From the NCBI RefSeq assembly GCF_004342605.1, contig NZ_SLZL01000012.1, positions 62,001-126,000 on the forward strand: 64,000 bases of DNA, read 5' to 3'. The stretch comes from Caulobacter sp. BK020. GTDB taxonomy: Bacteria > Pseudomonadota > Alphaproteobacteria > Caulobacterales > Caulobacteraceae. The translations under genes and the position numbers were made by a program. The notes below the pieces were generated by a model. That model did not search any database. It was not told the origin of the DNA and worked only from the letters and a program-made list of their open reading frames with translations. This document shows, piece after piece, positions 38,701 to 47,679 of this stretch (the stretch's first letter is position 1; every line of letters starts with the position of its first letter).

Positions 38701-39432
38701 TCACAACCGCCCCGCCTCGCCCAGCCGGTCCAGCAGCCACACCCGGGCCGGCGGCAGCGGCCGGTTCAGGGGACCGAACACGAACTGCTCGAGGAAATGG
38801 CCGGTGATGTCCAGCCCCGCCCCGACGTCGCCCTCCGCCAGGCCGCCCTGGGCCGACAGCATGAACGGCGGCAGGGGCAGCAGCTTGTCGTGGTAGGGCG
38901 CGCCCGCCGCCCGGCTGACCGCCCGGCCCGTCCGCGGGCTGACATAGACCAGGTCGTCCAGCGCGCCGGTGGCGGCGCACTTGGACAGGTCCAGGCCGAA
39001 GCCCAGGTCCTGCAGCAGCCCGGCCTCGAACCGCACATAGACGGCCGGCCAGATGTCAGGGATGGCCAGGGCGGCGATCAGGGCCTCGAGCGCGTGGAAG
39101 GCGCCGGGATGGGCCTCGCGCTCCGGCAGGGCCCCGGCGGCGACGGCGGCGGCCGCCGACAGCCCCGACAGGGCCAAGGGCTCGTCGAACAGCGAGGAAG
39201 GCCCCTCGCCGATCGGCTCCAGGCTGGCCGCGCCCAGCTGGTCGCTGACCCGGGCCCGATAACGGGCGATGACCTTGGCCCCAGCCTGCAGGAACGGCTT
39301 CATCCGCCGCGAGGCCGCGCCCGAGACATGGGCGGCGAACTTGCCGCGGTCCTGGGTCAAGAGCTCGACGATCGCCCCGGTCTCGCCATGGACCCGCGCC
39401 GACAGCACGAAGGCCTCGTCCTCCCATTCCAT
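38701..39432 (-). CDS. recO: DNA repair protein RecO
   Basis: A 243-residue RecO. The N-terminal OB fold starts MEWEDEAFVLSARVHGETGAIVELLTQDRGKFAAHVSGAASRR, followed by a helical domain and the C-terminal block ending FGPLNRPLPPARVWLLDRL. It loads RecA with RecR in gap repair. The ATG at 39432 starts the conserved domain; the open frame above it runs into an inverted-repeat element. It lies in the run downstream of era and arylamine N-acetyltransferase. Confidence 0.9.
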   Translation of the reverse strand: MEWEDEAFVLSARVHGETGAIVELLTQDRGKFAAHVSGAASRRMKPFLQAGAKVIARYRARVSDQLGAASLEPIGEGPSSLFDEPLALSGLSAAAAVAAGALPEREAHPGAFHALEALIAALAIPDIWPAVYVRFEAGLLQDLGFGLDLSKCAATGALDDLVYVSPRTGRAVSRAAGAPYHDKLLPLPPFMLSAQGGLAEGDVGAGLDITGHFLEQFVFGPLNRPLPPARVWLLDRLGEAGRL

Positions 39433-39468
39433 CAGCGGACCAGCCCCCGCGCCAATCCATCCCTTGCT

Positions 39469-39572
39469 CCGCTCATCCCGGCGAAAGCCGGGACCCAAAC
39501 GGCCTTGGCCTGTTGGGCTCCATGCGAAACCGCACGCTCAGCTTGGGTCCCGGCTTTCGCCGGGATGAGCGG
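39469..39572. repeat. Inverted-repeat element with perfect 30-bp arms
   Basis: The arm at 39469-39498 is the exact reverse complement of 39543-39572, around a 44-base centre. Each arm also contains its own small palindrome (CCCGGC-GAAA-GCCGGG). It fills the spacer between the arylamine N-acetyltransferase and recO genes. A degenerate relative sits at 40552-40602 between era and the N-acetyltransferase. Confidence 0.9.
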
Positions 39573-39604
39573 ATTTTGAGGGTGCAAAATCGCTTTCATG
39601 CCGT

Positions 39605-40477
39605 TTAGGCCGCCGTTCCCCAGCCCACGATCTGCTCGATCAACGGCCGCCACGCCGGCTGGACCGGCAGGCCGAGCACCTCGCGCAGGGTCGTTTCCAG
39701 TTCCTCCGCCGACAGGTCGCGCTGTTCGACCAGGGCGCCGCCGGCGTCGCGCCAGGTCAGGCGGTTGTTCTTCAGGGCGTAGCGCGCGGTCGGGGTGGTG
39801 CGGCCGGCCGTCAGGCTGAAGGTGAAGTGCGAGCTGGGATGGGCGTAGGTGTAGAAATTGGCCTGTTCGTAGTCCTGGTCGGCCCAGGCGCCGAGCGCCA
39901 CCTGATAGGTCGCCGCCCAGCGGCCCGAGAGGCTGGCCTGGACCTGGCGCTCGCCGCCCAGGTCGTCGACCGGCAGGATGCGGAAATCGCCGTTGGGCGT
40001 GGCCTGAACCGCGTCCGAGAACAGCGCCAGGGGCCCGGTCAGCACGCAGCCGCCGAAGCCGACGTCGGCCAGCCAGGTCGTGTCGTCGCCGGGAATCCGC
40101 ACGGCCAGCACCATGTGCGAGCGCGGGCGCGGCGGCAGGTGGTCGGGAACCATCCACAGCACCCGCGCCATCAGGCCCGTGACCTCGAAGCCCAGCGCCG
40201 TCAGCACCCGCTTGAACAGGCCGTTCTGCTCGTAGCAATAGCCCCCGCGCCCGGCCGCGATCAGCTTGGCGTCGACCTGCGCCGGATCCAGGCTGATCGC
40301 CTTGCCCAGCAGCACGTCGAGGTTCTCGAACGGGATGGCGTCGGGGTGCTTCTGGTGCAGGGCGCGCAGCACATCGAGCGTCGGCTCGCGCGGGCCGTCA
40401 TAGCCGATGCGGGCGAAATAGGCGTCCAGGTCGACCGAAGGCTGGGCGGCCTCGGCGGGCGCGATGTCGAGCTTGCT
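39605..40477 (-). CDS. nat: Arylamine N-acetyltransferase
   Basis: A 290-residue NAT with the catalytic triad visible: Cys82 in RGGYCYEQN, His122 in RPRSHMVL, Asp139 in WLADVGFGG. It transfers acetyl from acetyl-CoA to arylamines or hydrazines. GTG 40477 is preferred; an upstream TTG would add 12 residues. It lies between recO and era, an unusual guest in this conserved run. Confidence 0.92.
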   Translation of the reverse strand, partial: SKLDIAPAEAAQPSVDLDAYFARIGYDGPREPTLDVLRALHQKHPDAIPFENLDVLLGKAISLDPAQVDAKLIAAGRGGYCYEQNGLFKRVLTALGFEVTGLMARVLWMVPDHLPPRPRSHMVLAVRIPGDDTTWLADVGFGGCVLTGPLALFSDAVQATPNGDFRILPVDDLGGERQVQASLSGRWAATYQVALGAWADQDYEQANFYTYAHPSSHFTFSLTAGRTTPTARYALKNNRLTWRDAGGALVEQRDLSAEELETTLREVLGLPVQPAWRPLIEQIVGWGTAA

Positions 40478-40615
40478 CACGGGCGCGATATTCCCTGTCT
40501 GTTCACGGTCCAAGGACAGGGTGCGCGCGGCGAAGTCAAGCCTTCCTCACGCCGCTCATCGCCGCGCATGCCGAACCCGGATGGAAACGCCGGGATGGGC
40601 GGATCGGAGAAGGTC

Positions 40616-41575
40616 CTAAACGTCGAAGTCCAGGCCCATGTCGTTGAACAGGCCGCGCTCCTCGGCCCAGTTCTCCTTGACCTTGACGTGCAGGAACAGG
40701 TGGATCTTGCGGTCCAGGATGTCCTGCAGTTCCTCGCGCGAGGCCTTGCCGATCCACTTGATCACCTCGCCGCCCTTGCCCAGCACGATGGCCCGCTGGC
40801 CGTCGCGCTCGACATAGATGGTCTGCTCGATGCGGGCGCTGCCGTCGGGGCGTTCCTCGAAGGCCGTGGTCTCGACCGAGGCGGCGTAGGGCAGCTCCTC
40901 GTGGACGCGCAGATAGATCTTCTCGCGGGTGATCTCGGCGGCCAGCAGGCGAGCCGGCAGATCGGCCGTCTGGTCTTCCGGATAGAGCCAGGGCCCCTCC
41001 GGCATCAGCGAGGCCAGCTTGGCCATCAGGTCGTCGACGCCGGCCCCGGTGGCGGCGCTGATCATGAAGACCTCGGAATAGACCCCGGTGTCGTAGAGGT
41101 CCTGGGTGACGGCCAGCAGGGTTTCGCGCTTGACGCCGTCGATCTTGTTCAGCGCCAGGATCACCTGGCGGCCGGCGGCCTTCAGGCCCTCGATGATGGT
41201 CTGGACGTCCTGCACCGAGCGGTGCTCGCCCGGGGTGGCGCTGCGGTCGCGCACGGCCAGTTCGGCCTGGACATCGACCAGGTGGACGACCACCTCGCTG
41301 TCCTCGGCGCCGCTCCAGGCGGACCGGACCATGGCGCGGTCCAGGCGGCGGCGCGGGGTGAAGATGCCGGGGGTGTCGACCAGCACGATCTGAGTGTCGC
41401 CGGTGATCGCCACGCCGCGCACGGGGAAGCGTGTCGTCTGGACCTTCTGGGTGACGATCGAGACCTTGGCCCCGACCATGCGGTTGACCAGGGTGGACTT
41501 GCCGGCGTTCGGGGCGCCGATGATGGCGGCGAAGCCGGCGCGGGTGGCTTGGTTTTGAGAGGTGGTGTCGGTCAT
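40616..41575 (-). CDS. era: GTPase Era
   Basis: A 319-residue Era: G1 GAPNAGKST, G2 VQTTR, G3 DTPG, G4 NKID and a C-terminal KH domain with VLGKGGEVIKWIGKASREELQ. It binds the 3' end of 16S rRNA during small-subunit assembly. The ATG at 41573-41575 has no other candidate. It lies downstream of rnc; the 152-base gap between them is occupied by repeat copy C. Confidence 0.95.
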   Translation of the reverse strand: MTDTTSQNQATRAGFAAIIGAPNAGKSTLVNRMVGAKVSIVTQKVQTTRFPVRGVAITGDTQIVLVDTPGIFTPRRRLDRAMVRSAWSGAEDSEVVVHLVDVQAELAVRDRSATPGEHRSVQDVQTIIEGLKAAGRQVILALNKIDGVKRETLLAVTQDLYDTGVYSEVFMISAATGAGVDDLMAKLASLMPEGPWLYPEDQTADLPARLLAAEITREKIYLRVHEELPYAASVETTAFEERPDGSARIEQTIYVERDGQRAIVLGKGGEVIKWIGKASREELQDILDRKIHLFLHVKVKENWAEERGLFNDMGLDFDV

Positions 41576-41615
41576 TGCGGGTGCGTGTAGCACCGATGGG
41601 GCTCTGGGGCTAACA

Positions 41616-41726
41616 CTTGCCCCCACCTGACCGCTTCGCGGTCTGTCCGCCCCCATAGGGGGCGGAGCGCTCGCACCTAAGGCTCTTCCCCCTCTGGGGG
41701 AAGACGGCCGAAGGCCAGTAGGGGCG
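41616..41726. repeat. Palindromic intergenic repeat, copy C (inverted)
   Basis: Same family as copies A and B but in the opposite orientation. One end is intact (CTTGCCCCC at 41616-41624) and the other is degenerate. Its first hairpin is GGCC-TTC-GGCC, again a different stem that still pairs. With copy A it shares the flanking sequence GCTAACACTTGCCCCC beyond the palindrome end. It fills the rnc-era spacer and reaches to within one base of the rnc stop codon. Confidence 0.85.
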
Positions 41727-41727
41727 C

Positions 41728-42426
41728 CTAGACCCCCGCCCCTTCCCGCTCCAGCAGCGCCTTGGCCGCGGCCTTCTCGGCCTCCTGGCGCGACTTGCCC
41801 TTGGCGATGGCCGGATCGACGTCCTTCACCGAGGCCTCGACCGTGAACACCGGCGCGTGGTCCGGGCCGGTGCGGTCCAGCACGCGGTAGGTCGGCAACG
41901 GCTTGCCCTTGCCTTGAGCCCATTCCTGCAGGGCGGTCTTGGGATCGCGCGGCTTGCCCTGGTTGGCGCGCTCGAATTCGTCGGCCCACAGGTCGAGGAA
42001 TACGCGCCGCGCCGTCTCCAGCCCGCCGTCGCGATAGAGGGCGGCCATCAGCGCCTCGGCGGCGCCGGCCAGGATCGAGTCGGTCTCGCGGCCGCCGATC
42101 TTGCTGGACGAGGCCGACAGGCGCAGGGCGGGCCCGAGCTGGGCGGCGCGGGCCACCCGGGCGCAGGTCTCGCGGCTGACCAGGGCGTTCAGGCGCGGCG
42201 CCAGCTCGCCTTCCTTGGCCTTGGGGAATCGCTCGGCCAGGGCCTCGGCGGCCAGCAAACCCAGCACGCGGTCGCCGATGAACTCCAGCACCTCGTTGTC
42301 GCCGGTCTTCTTGGCCCCGTCGCCCACGCTGGCGTGGGTCAGGGCCAGCTCCAGCAGCTGGCGGTCCTGGAACGTATGGCCAATCCGGCGCTCCAGGTCG
42401 CCGACCGCGACGGCGCGTCTATCCAT
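41728..42426 (-). CDS. rnc: Ribonuclease III
   Basis: A 232-residue RNase III. The catalytic domain carries the signature [18 protein letters not shown], with active-site Glu/Asp, and [15 protein letters not shown]-terminal double-stranded-RNA-binding domain ([20 protein letters not shown] to [17 protein letters not shown]) follows. It processes pre-rRNA and structured mRNAs. The start is taken as ATG 42426. A GTG at 42492 in frame would place translated inverted-repeat sequence in the protein, so it is thought unlikely. Confidence 0.93.
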   Translation of the reverse strand: MDRRAVAVGDLERRIGHTFQDRQLLELALTHASVGDGAKKTGDNEVLEFIGDRVLGLLAAEALAERFPKAKEGELAPRLNALVSRETCARVARAAQLGPALRLSASSSKIGGRETDSILAGAAEALMAALYRDGGLETARRVFLDLWADEFERANQGKPRDPKTALQEWAQGKGKPLPTYRVLDRTGPDHAPVFTVEASVKDVDPAIAKGKSRQEAEKAAAKALLEREGAGV

Positions 42427-42446
42427 TGGCAATGCTCTGGGTGCGC

Positions 42447-42547
42447 CCTCGTCCTTCGACAGGCTCGGGATGAGGGCTACTGGGGCGTTCACAGCCCACG
42501 AGGCGATGCATTCGATATCCTCATCCTGAGCCTGTCGAAGGACGAGG
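42447..42547. repeat. Inverted-repeat element between lepB and rnc
   Basis: Two 29-base arms (42447-42475 and 42519-42547) are reverse complements at 28 of 29 positions. They carry the core CCTTCGACAGGCTC, around a 43-base centre. The outer arm runs to within about 20 bases of the rnc start. This sequence type is a well-known alphaproteobacterial intergenic repeat. Confidence 0.85.
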
Positions 42548-42574
42548 ATATCGCGAGAGGTCGTTCAGCCAAAC

Positions 42575-43423
42575 CTACTTCAGGACGCGGAAGAAGCGAC
42601 TGGGACGCGCCTCGGTGAACCAGGTCCACGGCTTGAACAGGTGGGCGTCGGCGTTCCATGACAGCAGGATCAGCTGGGCGCGGCCCACCAGGTTCTCGGC
42701 CGGCACGAAGCCGACGCCTTCCTGCATGCCGATGTACTGGTCGTTAGCGTAGTCCCACTTGCACGTGCCGGGGCCGGTCTTGAAGGCCGAGACGCCGGGG
42801 TCGAAGCGGCTGTCCAGCGAGTTGTCGCGGTTGTCGCCCATGAAGAAGTAGCAGCCCTGCGGCACCACGTAGACGCCGGTGTTGTCGGCGTCGCTGTCGG
42901 GGCCATAGTCCTGGGTGGCGTATTTGCGGCCCTCGGGATTGGTCTCCTCGAAGCGGCCGGCGCGGATGGTGCCATAGCCGGTGTCGACCAGGGCCGAGGG
43001 CAGCTCCTTGCGCGGCAGGGGCTTGCCGTTGATGTAGACCACGCCGCCGCGCACCTGCACCCGATCGCCGGGCAGGCCGATCAGGCGCTTGATGTAGTCG
43101 ACATTGGGGTCGCGCGGCAGCTTGAAGACGATGATGTCGCCGCGGGTGGGCGCCTTGCCCAGGATGCGGCCGTCGAACAGCGGCGGGCTGAACGGGATCG
43201 AGTGCTTGGACCAGCCGTAGCTGTATTTCGACACGATGATGTAGTCGCCCTGGTAGAGGTTGGGCTCCATCGAGGCCGACGGGATCGTGAACGGCTGGAA
43301 CAGCAGCACCCGCAGCACCAGGGCGATCGCCAGGGCGTAGGCGACCGTCTTGACGATCTCGATGAACTCCTTGACCGCCCCGGCCTTGTCCTCGGGCGTT
43401 TCGGTGTCGGCGGCTTCGGTCAT
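42575..43423 (-). CDS. lepB: Signal peptidase I
   Basis: A 282-residue leader peptidase. A single N-terminal membrane anchor (TVAYALAIALVLRVLLF) precedes the catalytic Ser51 in PSASMEPNLYQGD and Lys112 in YIKRLIGLPGD. The MGDNRDNSLDSR box follows. It cleaves Sec and Tat signal peptides at the outer face of the inner membrane. It is upstream of rnc in the same direction. Confidence 0.95.
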   Translation of the reverse strand: MTEAADTETPEDKAGAVKEFIEIVKTVAYALAIALVLRVLLFQPFTIPSASMEPNLYQGDYIIVSKYSYGWSKHSIPFSPPLFDGRILGKAPTRGDIIVFKLPRDPNVDYIKRLIGLPGDRVQVRGGVVYINGKPLPRKELPSALVDTGYGTIRAGRFEETNPEGRKYATQDYGPDSDADNTGVYVVPQGCYFFMGDNRDNSLDSRFDPGVSAFKTGPGTCKWDYANDQYIGMQEGVGFVPAENLVGRAQLILLSWNADAHLFKPWTWFTEARPSRFFRVLK

Positions 43424-43593
43424 GCGCTACGGGGCTCTCGACGGAATGGACGGCGGGCGAACCCGACGCGCCTAGCTAGACGGGGTTTACGACGGGGGCA
43501 AGCGTGGCGCCCGTTAACTCGCCGTCATGGCGTACGCGGCGCGACGTCGCGCCCCGCTCGACTCGCGGCCCAGCTTAACTGTGGAATCCAGGC

Positions 43594-43734
43594 TCAAATT
43601 GTGGCCAGGATCGCCACCAGCACCAGGGCGAAGAACCCCCAGCCGACCAGCAGCCAGGCGAACGGCCGCGCCTGCCAGGGCTTGGGCTGGGGCGCGCGGC
43701 CCGCCTTGGTGTCGACATCGCTCCAGATGGCCAT
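43594..43734 (-). CDS. Small single-span membrane protein
   Basis: A 46-residue protein with a 20-residue hydrophobic segment near its C terminus ([20 protein letters not shown]) and a hydrophilic N terminus ([21 protein letters not shown]). It lies between acpS and lepB on their strand. No family is recognised. The open frame upstream of its ATG overlaps an inverted repeat, so this ATG is the likely start. Confidence 0.5.
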   Translation of the reverse strand: MAIWSDVDTKAGRAPQPKPWQARPFAWLLVGWGFFALVLVAILATI

Positions 43735-43806
43735 GGGCTTTCGTCCCAGAACGGCGCCGTCGGTGGCGCTTGGGATCCAGGTTGCAAGGCGGGGGCCGGA
43801 GAACGC

Positions 43807-43963
43807 CCTTCTCCCCTTGCGGGAGAAGGTGGCCTCCGAAGGAGGTCGGATGAGGGGGCGAAGACCGGAAACGCTGCGGCTGAGGGACCCGTCGCGGCGG
43901 CGTCGTTTGTGCGCCCCCTCATCCGTCGGCTTCGCCGACACCTTCTCCCGCAAGGGGAGAAGG
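43807..43963. repeat. Long inverted-repeat element between acpS and the small membrane gene
   Basis: The arms at 43807-43860 and 43912-43963 match at both ends. Their outer 22 bases are identical as reverse complements, as is the inner GGATGAGGGGGCG block. A central hairpin differs: GCCTCC-GAA-GGAGGT in one arm and GTCGGC-GAA-GCCGAC in the other. Both still fold, so the arms have exchanged stem sequence but not structure. Confidence 0.85.
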
Positions 43964-43967
43964 AAGA

Positions 43968-44360
43968 TCAGACAGCCTCAATGATCACGAAGGCCTGGGC
44001 GTAGGGATGGTCGTCGGTCAGGGACAGGTGGATCACCGGCGTCATGCCCTCGGGGACCATCGAAGCCAGGCGCTCGGCCGCGCCGCCGGTCAGGGCCATG
44101 GTCGGCTTGCCGGACGGCAGGTTGACCACGCCCATGCCCGCCAGGTGCACCCCGCGCTTCAGGCCGGTGCCCAGGGCCTTGGAGCAAGCCTCCTTGGCGG
44201 CGAAGCGCTTGGCGTAGCTGGAGGCGCGGTCGGGCTTGCGCTCGGACCGCCTGCGTTCGATCTCGGTGAAGACCTTGTTCGTGAACCGGTCGCCGAAGCG
44301 CTCGAGAGACTTCTCGATCCGGCGGATATCGCACAGGTCCGAGCCGATCCCGATGATCAT
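43968..44360 (-). CDS. acpS: Holo-[acyl-carrier-protein] synthase
   Basis: A 130-residue AcpS with the metal-binding Asp in [11 protein letters not shown] and the [15 protein letters not shown] motif. It transfers phosphopantetheine from CoA to ACP in lipid synthesis. ATG 44360 overlaps the pdxJ stop by four bases. It is followed by an inverted-repeat element and the small membrane protein gene. Confidence 0.95.
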   Translation of the reverse strand: MIIGIGSDLCDIRRIEKSLERFGDRFTNKVFTEIERRRSERKPDRASSYAKRFAAKEACSKALGTGLKRGVHLAGMGVVNLPSGKPTMALTGGAAERLASMVPEGMTPVIHLSLTDDHPYAQAFVIIEAV

Positions 44361-45112
44361 GCCGCATGCTCCAGGCGAGCCGCATCCATGAGCGCCCGCA
44401 TCCGCTGCATGGCCTGGGGCAGGCCCACGAAGATCGCCTCGCCTATGAGAAAGTGCCCGATATTGAGCTCGGCGACCTGCGGGATGGCGGCGATCGGCTT
44501 GACGGTGGCGTAGTCGATGCCGTGGCCGGCATGGACCTCCAGGCCAAGGCCGGCGGCGAGCTCCGCCCCCGCCTTCAGCCGTTCCAGGATGGCGGCGGCG
44601 CGGTCGGCGTGACCCTCGCGGGCGGCGTCGCAATAGGCGCCGGTGTGCAGCTCGACCACCTGGGCGCCGGCCTCCGCCGAGGCCTGGATCTGGGCGGGGT
44701 CGGCCTCGATGAACAGCGACACCCGCGCTCCCACCGTCCGCAGGCGGGCGGTGGCCTCGGCGATGCGGTTAGCGCCGCGCACCACGTCCAGGCCGCCTTC
44801 GGTGGTGACCTCCTCGCGGCGCTCGGGCACCAGGCAGGCGGCGTGCGGCCGGGCCTGCAGGGCGATGCCGACCATCTCGTCGGTGACCGCCATCTCGAAG
44901 TTCAGCGGCTTGCCGCGCTTGAGGCACAGATCGGTCAGCAGGCCGATGTCGGCGTCGCTGATGTGGCGGCGGTCCTCGCGCAGGTGGGCGGTGATGCCGT
45001 CGGCGCCGGCCGCCAGGGCCAGCTCGGCGGCCCGCACCGGCTCGGGATAGCTGGCCCCGCGCGCGTTGCGGATCGTGGCCACGTGGTCGATGTTGACGCC
45101 GAGCCGCAGCAT
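44357..45112 (-). CDS. pdxJ: Pyridoxine 5'-phosphate synthase
   Basis: A 251-residue Pdx[20 protein letters not shown], with the loop [17 protein letters not shown] and [15 protein letters not shown] near the C terminus. It closes the pyridine ring of vitamin B6 from 1-deoxyxylulose 5-phosphate and 3-amino-2-oxopropyl phosphate. The gene follows pyrE by five bases and overlaps acpS. Confidence 0.95.
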   Translation of the reverse strand: MLRLGVNIDHVATIRNARGASYPEPVRAAELALAAGADGITAHLREDRRHISDADIGLLTDLCLKRGKPLNFEMAVTDEMVGIALQARPHAACLVPERREEVTTEGGLDVVRGANRIAEATARLRTVGARVSLFIEADPAQIQASAEAGAQVVELHTGAYCDAAREGHADRAAAILERLKAGAELAAGLGLEVHAGHGIDYATVKPIAAIPQVAELNIGHFLIGEAIFVGLPQAMQRMRALMDAARLEHAA

Positions 45113-45117
45113 GCGCG

Positions 45118-45702
45118 TCAGCCCTTCAGGCGCCGGCTGCCCGGATCCTCGATCGGGATCGCCGCCAGTTCCAGCGGCAGGGCGTCGGCCGGATAGGCCG
45201 GGACCTCCAGGCTGGCCAGGGCCACCAGCGGCACGCCGACGTCGGCCTTGCCGCCCGAACGGTCGACGATGCAGGCCGCGGCGATCACCTCGCCGCCGGC
45301 CGCCTGGATCGCGGCGATGCACTCGCGCGACGACAGGCCGGTGGTGACGATGTCTTCCACCATCACGACCTTCTGGCCGGGCTCCAGGTGGAAACCGCGC
45401 CGGAACTTGAAGCCGCCGCCCTCGCGCTCGACATAGATCGAGGCGACGTCCAGCCAGCGGGCGGTCTCGTAGCCGGGGATGATCCCGCCCACGGCCGGCG
45501 ACACGGCCACGTCGGGCCGGCCGACCGTGGCCACGATCTTCTCGGCCAGGGCCTTGCAGAGACGGGCGCAGCGCTCGGGCCGCATGAAAACCAGGTTCTT
45601 CTGCAGGAAGACCGGGCTGTGCAGGCCGGAGGACAGCACGAAGTGGCCTTCGCGCAGGGCGCCGGCGGCGCGGAATTCGTCGAGGACGTCGTCGTTGGTC
45701 AT
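45118..45702 (-). CDS. pyrE: Orotate phosphoribosyltransferase
   Basis: A 194-residue PyrE. The PRPP-binding motif [14 protein letters not shown] is complete, and [14 protein letters not shown] with the Lys-containing loop is at the N terminus. It converts orotate to OMP in pyrimidine synthesis. It heads the pdxJ-acpS run. Directly upstream on the same strand, 31 bases away, lies a ParDE toxin-antitoxin pair. Confidence 0.95.
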   Translation of the reverse strand: MTNDDVLDEFRAAGALREGHFVLSSGLHSPVFLQKNLVFMRPERCARLCKALAEKIVATVGRPDVAVSPAVGGIIPGYETARWLDVASIYVEREGGGFKFRRGFHLEPGQKVVMVEDIVTTGLSSRECIAAIQAAGGEVIAAACIVDRSGGKADVGVPLVALASLEVPAYPADALPLELAAIPIEDPGSRRLKG

Positions 45703-45733
45703 GAGGGCTGGATATAGGCCGGTGGCGGCGAGT

Positions 45734-46039
45734 CTACAAACCGCGGAGTAGCGAGGGCAGATCGCGCGCGCCGTGCAGCACTCTGACGATCAGTGGAGGA
45801 CGTCGATCGGCATTGTAGATCAGCAGATAGGGAAAGCCCTGGACGACCAGAAAACGGTGCGGCGCGTCGGCGACTTCCAGCCGCTCGACGCCGCATTTCG
45901 GCTGTTCGGCGATAAGCGCCGCCCCGCGTAGCACAGCCGCTCGAAAGGCCGTCGTCGCGGAAGGACGGTCGGCGCGAATCCAGGCCTCGGCCTCGATCAA
46001 GTCGCGCCGAGCGAGCGGCGAGAATTCGGCCCGACTCAA
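45734..46039 (-). CDS. parE: RelE/ParE family toxin
   Basis: A 101-residue RelE/ParE-fold protein: [21 protein letters not shown], then a strand-rich C terminus [14 protein letters not shown] and VLHGARD. The ParE branch inhibits DNA gyrase; RelE members cut mRNA on the ribosome. The arrangement with a ParD-type antitoxin favours ParE. It overlaps the antitoxin stop by four bases. Confidence 0.88.
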   Translation of the reverse strand: MSRAEFSPLARRDLIEAEAWIRADRPSATTAFRAAVLRGAALIAEQPKCGVERLEVADAPHRFLVVQGFPYLLIYNADRRPPLIVRVLHGARDLPSLLRGL

Positions 46040-46284
46040 CGCTCGCCGGCGCGCTTTGCGTCAATCTCCGCGAAGATTTCCTCCGCCGTGAACGCACCAT
46101 CCCGATCGGCTTCGGCGGTCGCGGCGGCCAGCATGACGTTAAATTCGGCGCGCTGACGCTCGATGTCGCGCATCAGATTGAGCGCCGACGCCACCACGTC
46201 CGTCACCGTGTCATACCGTCCCGCGTCCACACAGTCGCGAGCGAAGCGTTCAAGGTCGTCGGGCAGTTGGACGCTGGTCGCCAT
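46036..46284 (-). CDS. parD: ParD-like antitoxin
   Basis: An 82-residue ribbon-helix-helix protein, SVQLPDDLERFARDCVDAGRYDTVTDVVASALNLM, with an acidic C-terminal tail (GAFTAEEIFAEIDAKRAG) for toxin binding. It should neutralise the neighbouring ParE and autoregulate the operon. It diverges from the Nudix gene across about 75 bases. Confidence 0.85.
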   Translation of the reverse strand: MATSVQLPDDLERFARDCVDAGRYDTVTDVVASALNLMRDIERQRAEFNVMLAAATAEADRDGAFTAEEIFAEIDAKRAGER

Positions 46285-46359
46285 CGGTCGCGCCTTGTGT
46301 CAGATGTCCGCCTAAGGTGCGCCTCGGCGCGCCAGGCTTCAAGTGACCGGATCCTCCGC

Positions 46360-46767
46360 GTGAACGACACCTCCTCTCCCCGCCCCCGCGTCGGCTGCGG
46401 CGCGGCCATCCTCGACGGCCAGGGTCGGATCCTGCTGGTCCAGCGCCGCCGCCAGCCCGAGGCCGGCCATTGGGGCCAGCCCGGCGGCAAGCTGGACTGG
46501 GGCGAGGCCGGCCGCGCCTGCGCCGAGCGCGAGATCCTCGAGGAGCTGGGGATCGCCATCGTCGCCGGCCCCGTGCTGTGCGTCACCGACATGATCGCGC
46601 AGGACAGCCACTGGGTGGCCGTCACCTATCGCGCCGACGGCTGCACGGGCGAGCCGGCGATCCGGGAACCGCACGCCCTGGCCGACTGGGGCTGGTTTTC
46701 GCTGGACACCCTGCCTTCGCCCCTGACCGCCGCGACGCTCGACGCGGTCGCCGCGCTTAAGGCATAA
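46360..46767 (+). CDS. Nudix hydrolase
   Basis: A 135-residue Nudix protein whose box reads GKLDWGEAGRACAEREILEELGI, matching G-x5-E-x7-REUxEExGU. It probably hydrolyses a nucleoside diphosphate linked to another group; the substrate is unknown. The GTG start at 46360 is chosen because the conserved N terminus (VGCGAAILDGQGRILLV) follows. The longer ATG frame would overlap the antitoxin gene. It precedes kdsA by 32 bases. Confidence 0.85.
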   Translation: MNDTSSPRPRVGCGAAILDGQGRILLVQRRRQPEAGHWGQPGGKLDWGEAGRACAEREILEELGIAIVAGPVLCVTDMIAQDSHWVAVTYRADGCTGEPAIREPHALADWGWFSLDTLPSPLTAATLDAVAALKA

Positions 46768-46799
46768 GCAGCGCCACCGATTTGCGAGGAAGATCCGCC

Positions 46800-47651
46800 A
46801 TGTCCGTCGTCACCCTGAAGCGCTGGAACCTGTCGATGGGCGCCGGCCAGCCGCTGGCGGTGATCGCCGGCCTGAACGTGCTGGAGAACCTGGACCTGGC
46901 CCTGGAGGTCGGCCGCGAGCTGAAGGCGATCACGACCGAGCTGGGCCTGCCCTATGTGTTCAAGGCCAGCTTCGACAAGGCTAACCGCTCGTCGATCACC
47001 AGCTATCGCGGTCCTGGCCTGAAGGACGGCCTGGCCATGCTGGCCGAGGTCAAGGCCAAGCTGGACGTGCCGATCGCCACCGACATTCACGAGGTCGACC
47101 AGGCGCAGCCGGTGGCGGCGGTCGCCGACCTGGTGCAGATCCCCGCCTTCCTGTGCCGCCAGACCGACCTGATCGTCGCCGCCTCGCGCGCCACCGCCGC
47201 CCAAGGCGGCTGGCTGCACGTCAAGAAGGCCCAGTTCATCGCCCCCTGGGACTGCAAGAACATCGTCCACAAGGCCCGCGAGGCCGCGCCCGACCTGCAG
47301 ATCGTGCTGTGCGAGCGCGGCGCCTCGTTCGGCTACAACAACCTGGTGGTCGACATGCTGGGCATCGCGCAGATGCAGGGCCTGGGCGTGCCGGTGACCA
47401 TCGACGCCACCCATGCCGTCCAGCTGCCCGGCGCCGACCCGCGCACCGCCGGCGGCTCGACCGGCGGCCGCCGCGAAGGCGTGCCGGTCATCGCCAAGGC
47501 CGCCGTGGCGGCGGGGGCGGACGGGGTGTTCCTGGAGTTCCACACCGACCCCGACAAGGCCCTGTGCGACGGCCCCAGCTGCCTGCCGCTGAACGACGCG
47601 GCGGGCCTCCTGAAGACGCTGAAGGCGCTGCACGGGGCGGTGCGGGCGTAA
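46800..47651 (+). CDS. kdsA: 3-deoxy-8-phosphooctulonate synthase
   Basis: A 283-residue KdsA: AGLNVLENLDLALEVGRELK, then FKASFDKANRSSITSYRGPGL, DIHEVDQA and the C-terminal RREGVPVIAKAAVAAG. It condenses arabinose 5-phosphate with PEP to make Kdo for lipopolysaccharide. The ATG has a strong GAGGAAG site. It converges on spoT, with a hairpin terminator between them. Confidence 0.95.
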   Translation: MSVVTLKRWNLSMGAGQPLAVIAGLNVLENLDLALEVGRELKAITTELGLPYVFKASFDKANRSSITSYRGPGLKDGLAMLAEVKAKLDVPIATDIHEVDQAQPVAAVADLVQIPAFLCRQTDLIVAASRATAAQGGWLHVKKAQFIAPWDCKNIVHKAREAAPDLQIVLCERGASFGYNNLVVDMLGIAQMQGLGVPVTIDATHAVQLPGADPRTAGGSTGGRREGVPVIAKAAVAAGADGVFLEFHTDPDKALCDGPSCLPLNDAAGLLKTLKALHGAVRA

Positions 47652-47679
47652 GCTCGCCGAGCTTCTCTCCATTTTTGAG

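Noticed and set aside
42427-42492. Longer RNase III start at a GTG at 42492
   Set aside because: The added residues would be the translated inverted repeat ([11 protein letters not shown] type), which is not conserved in the family.
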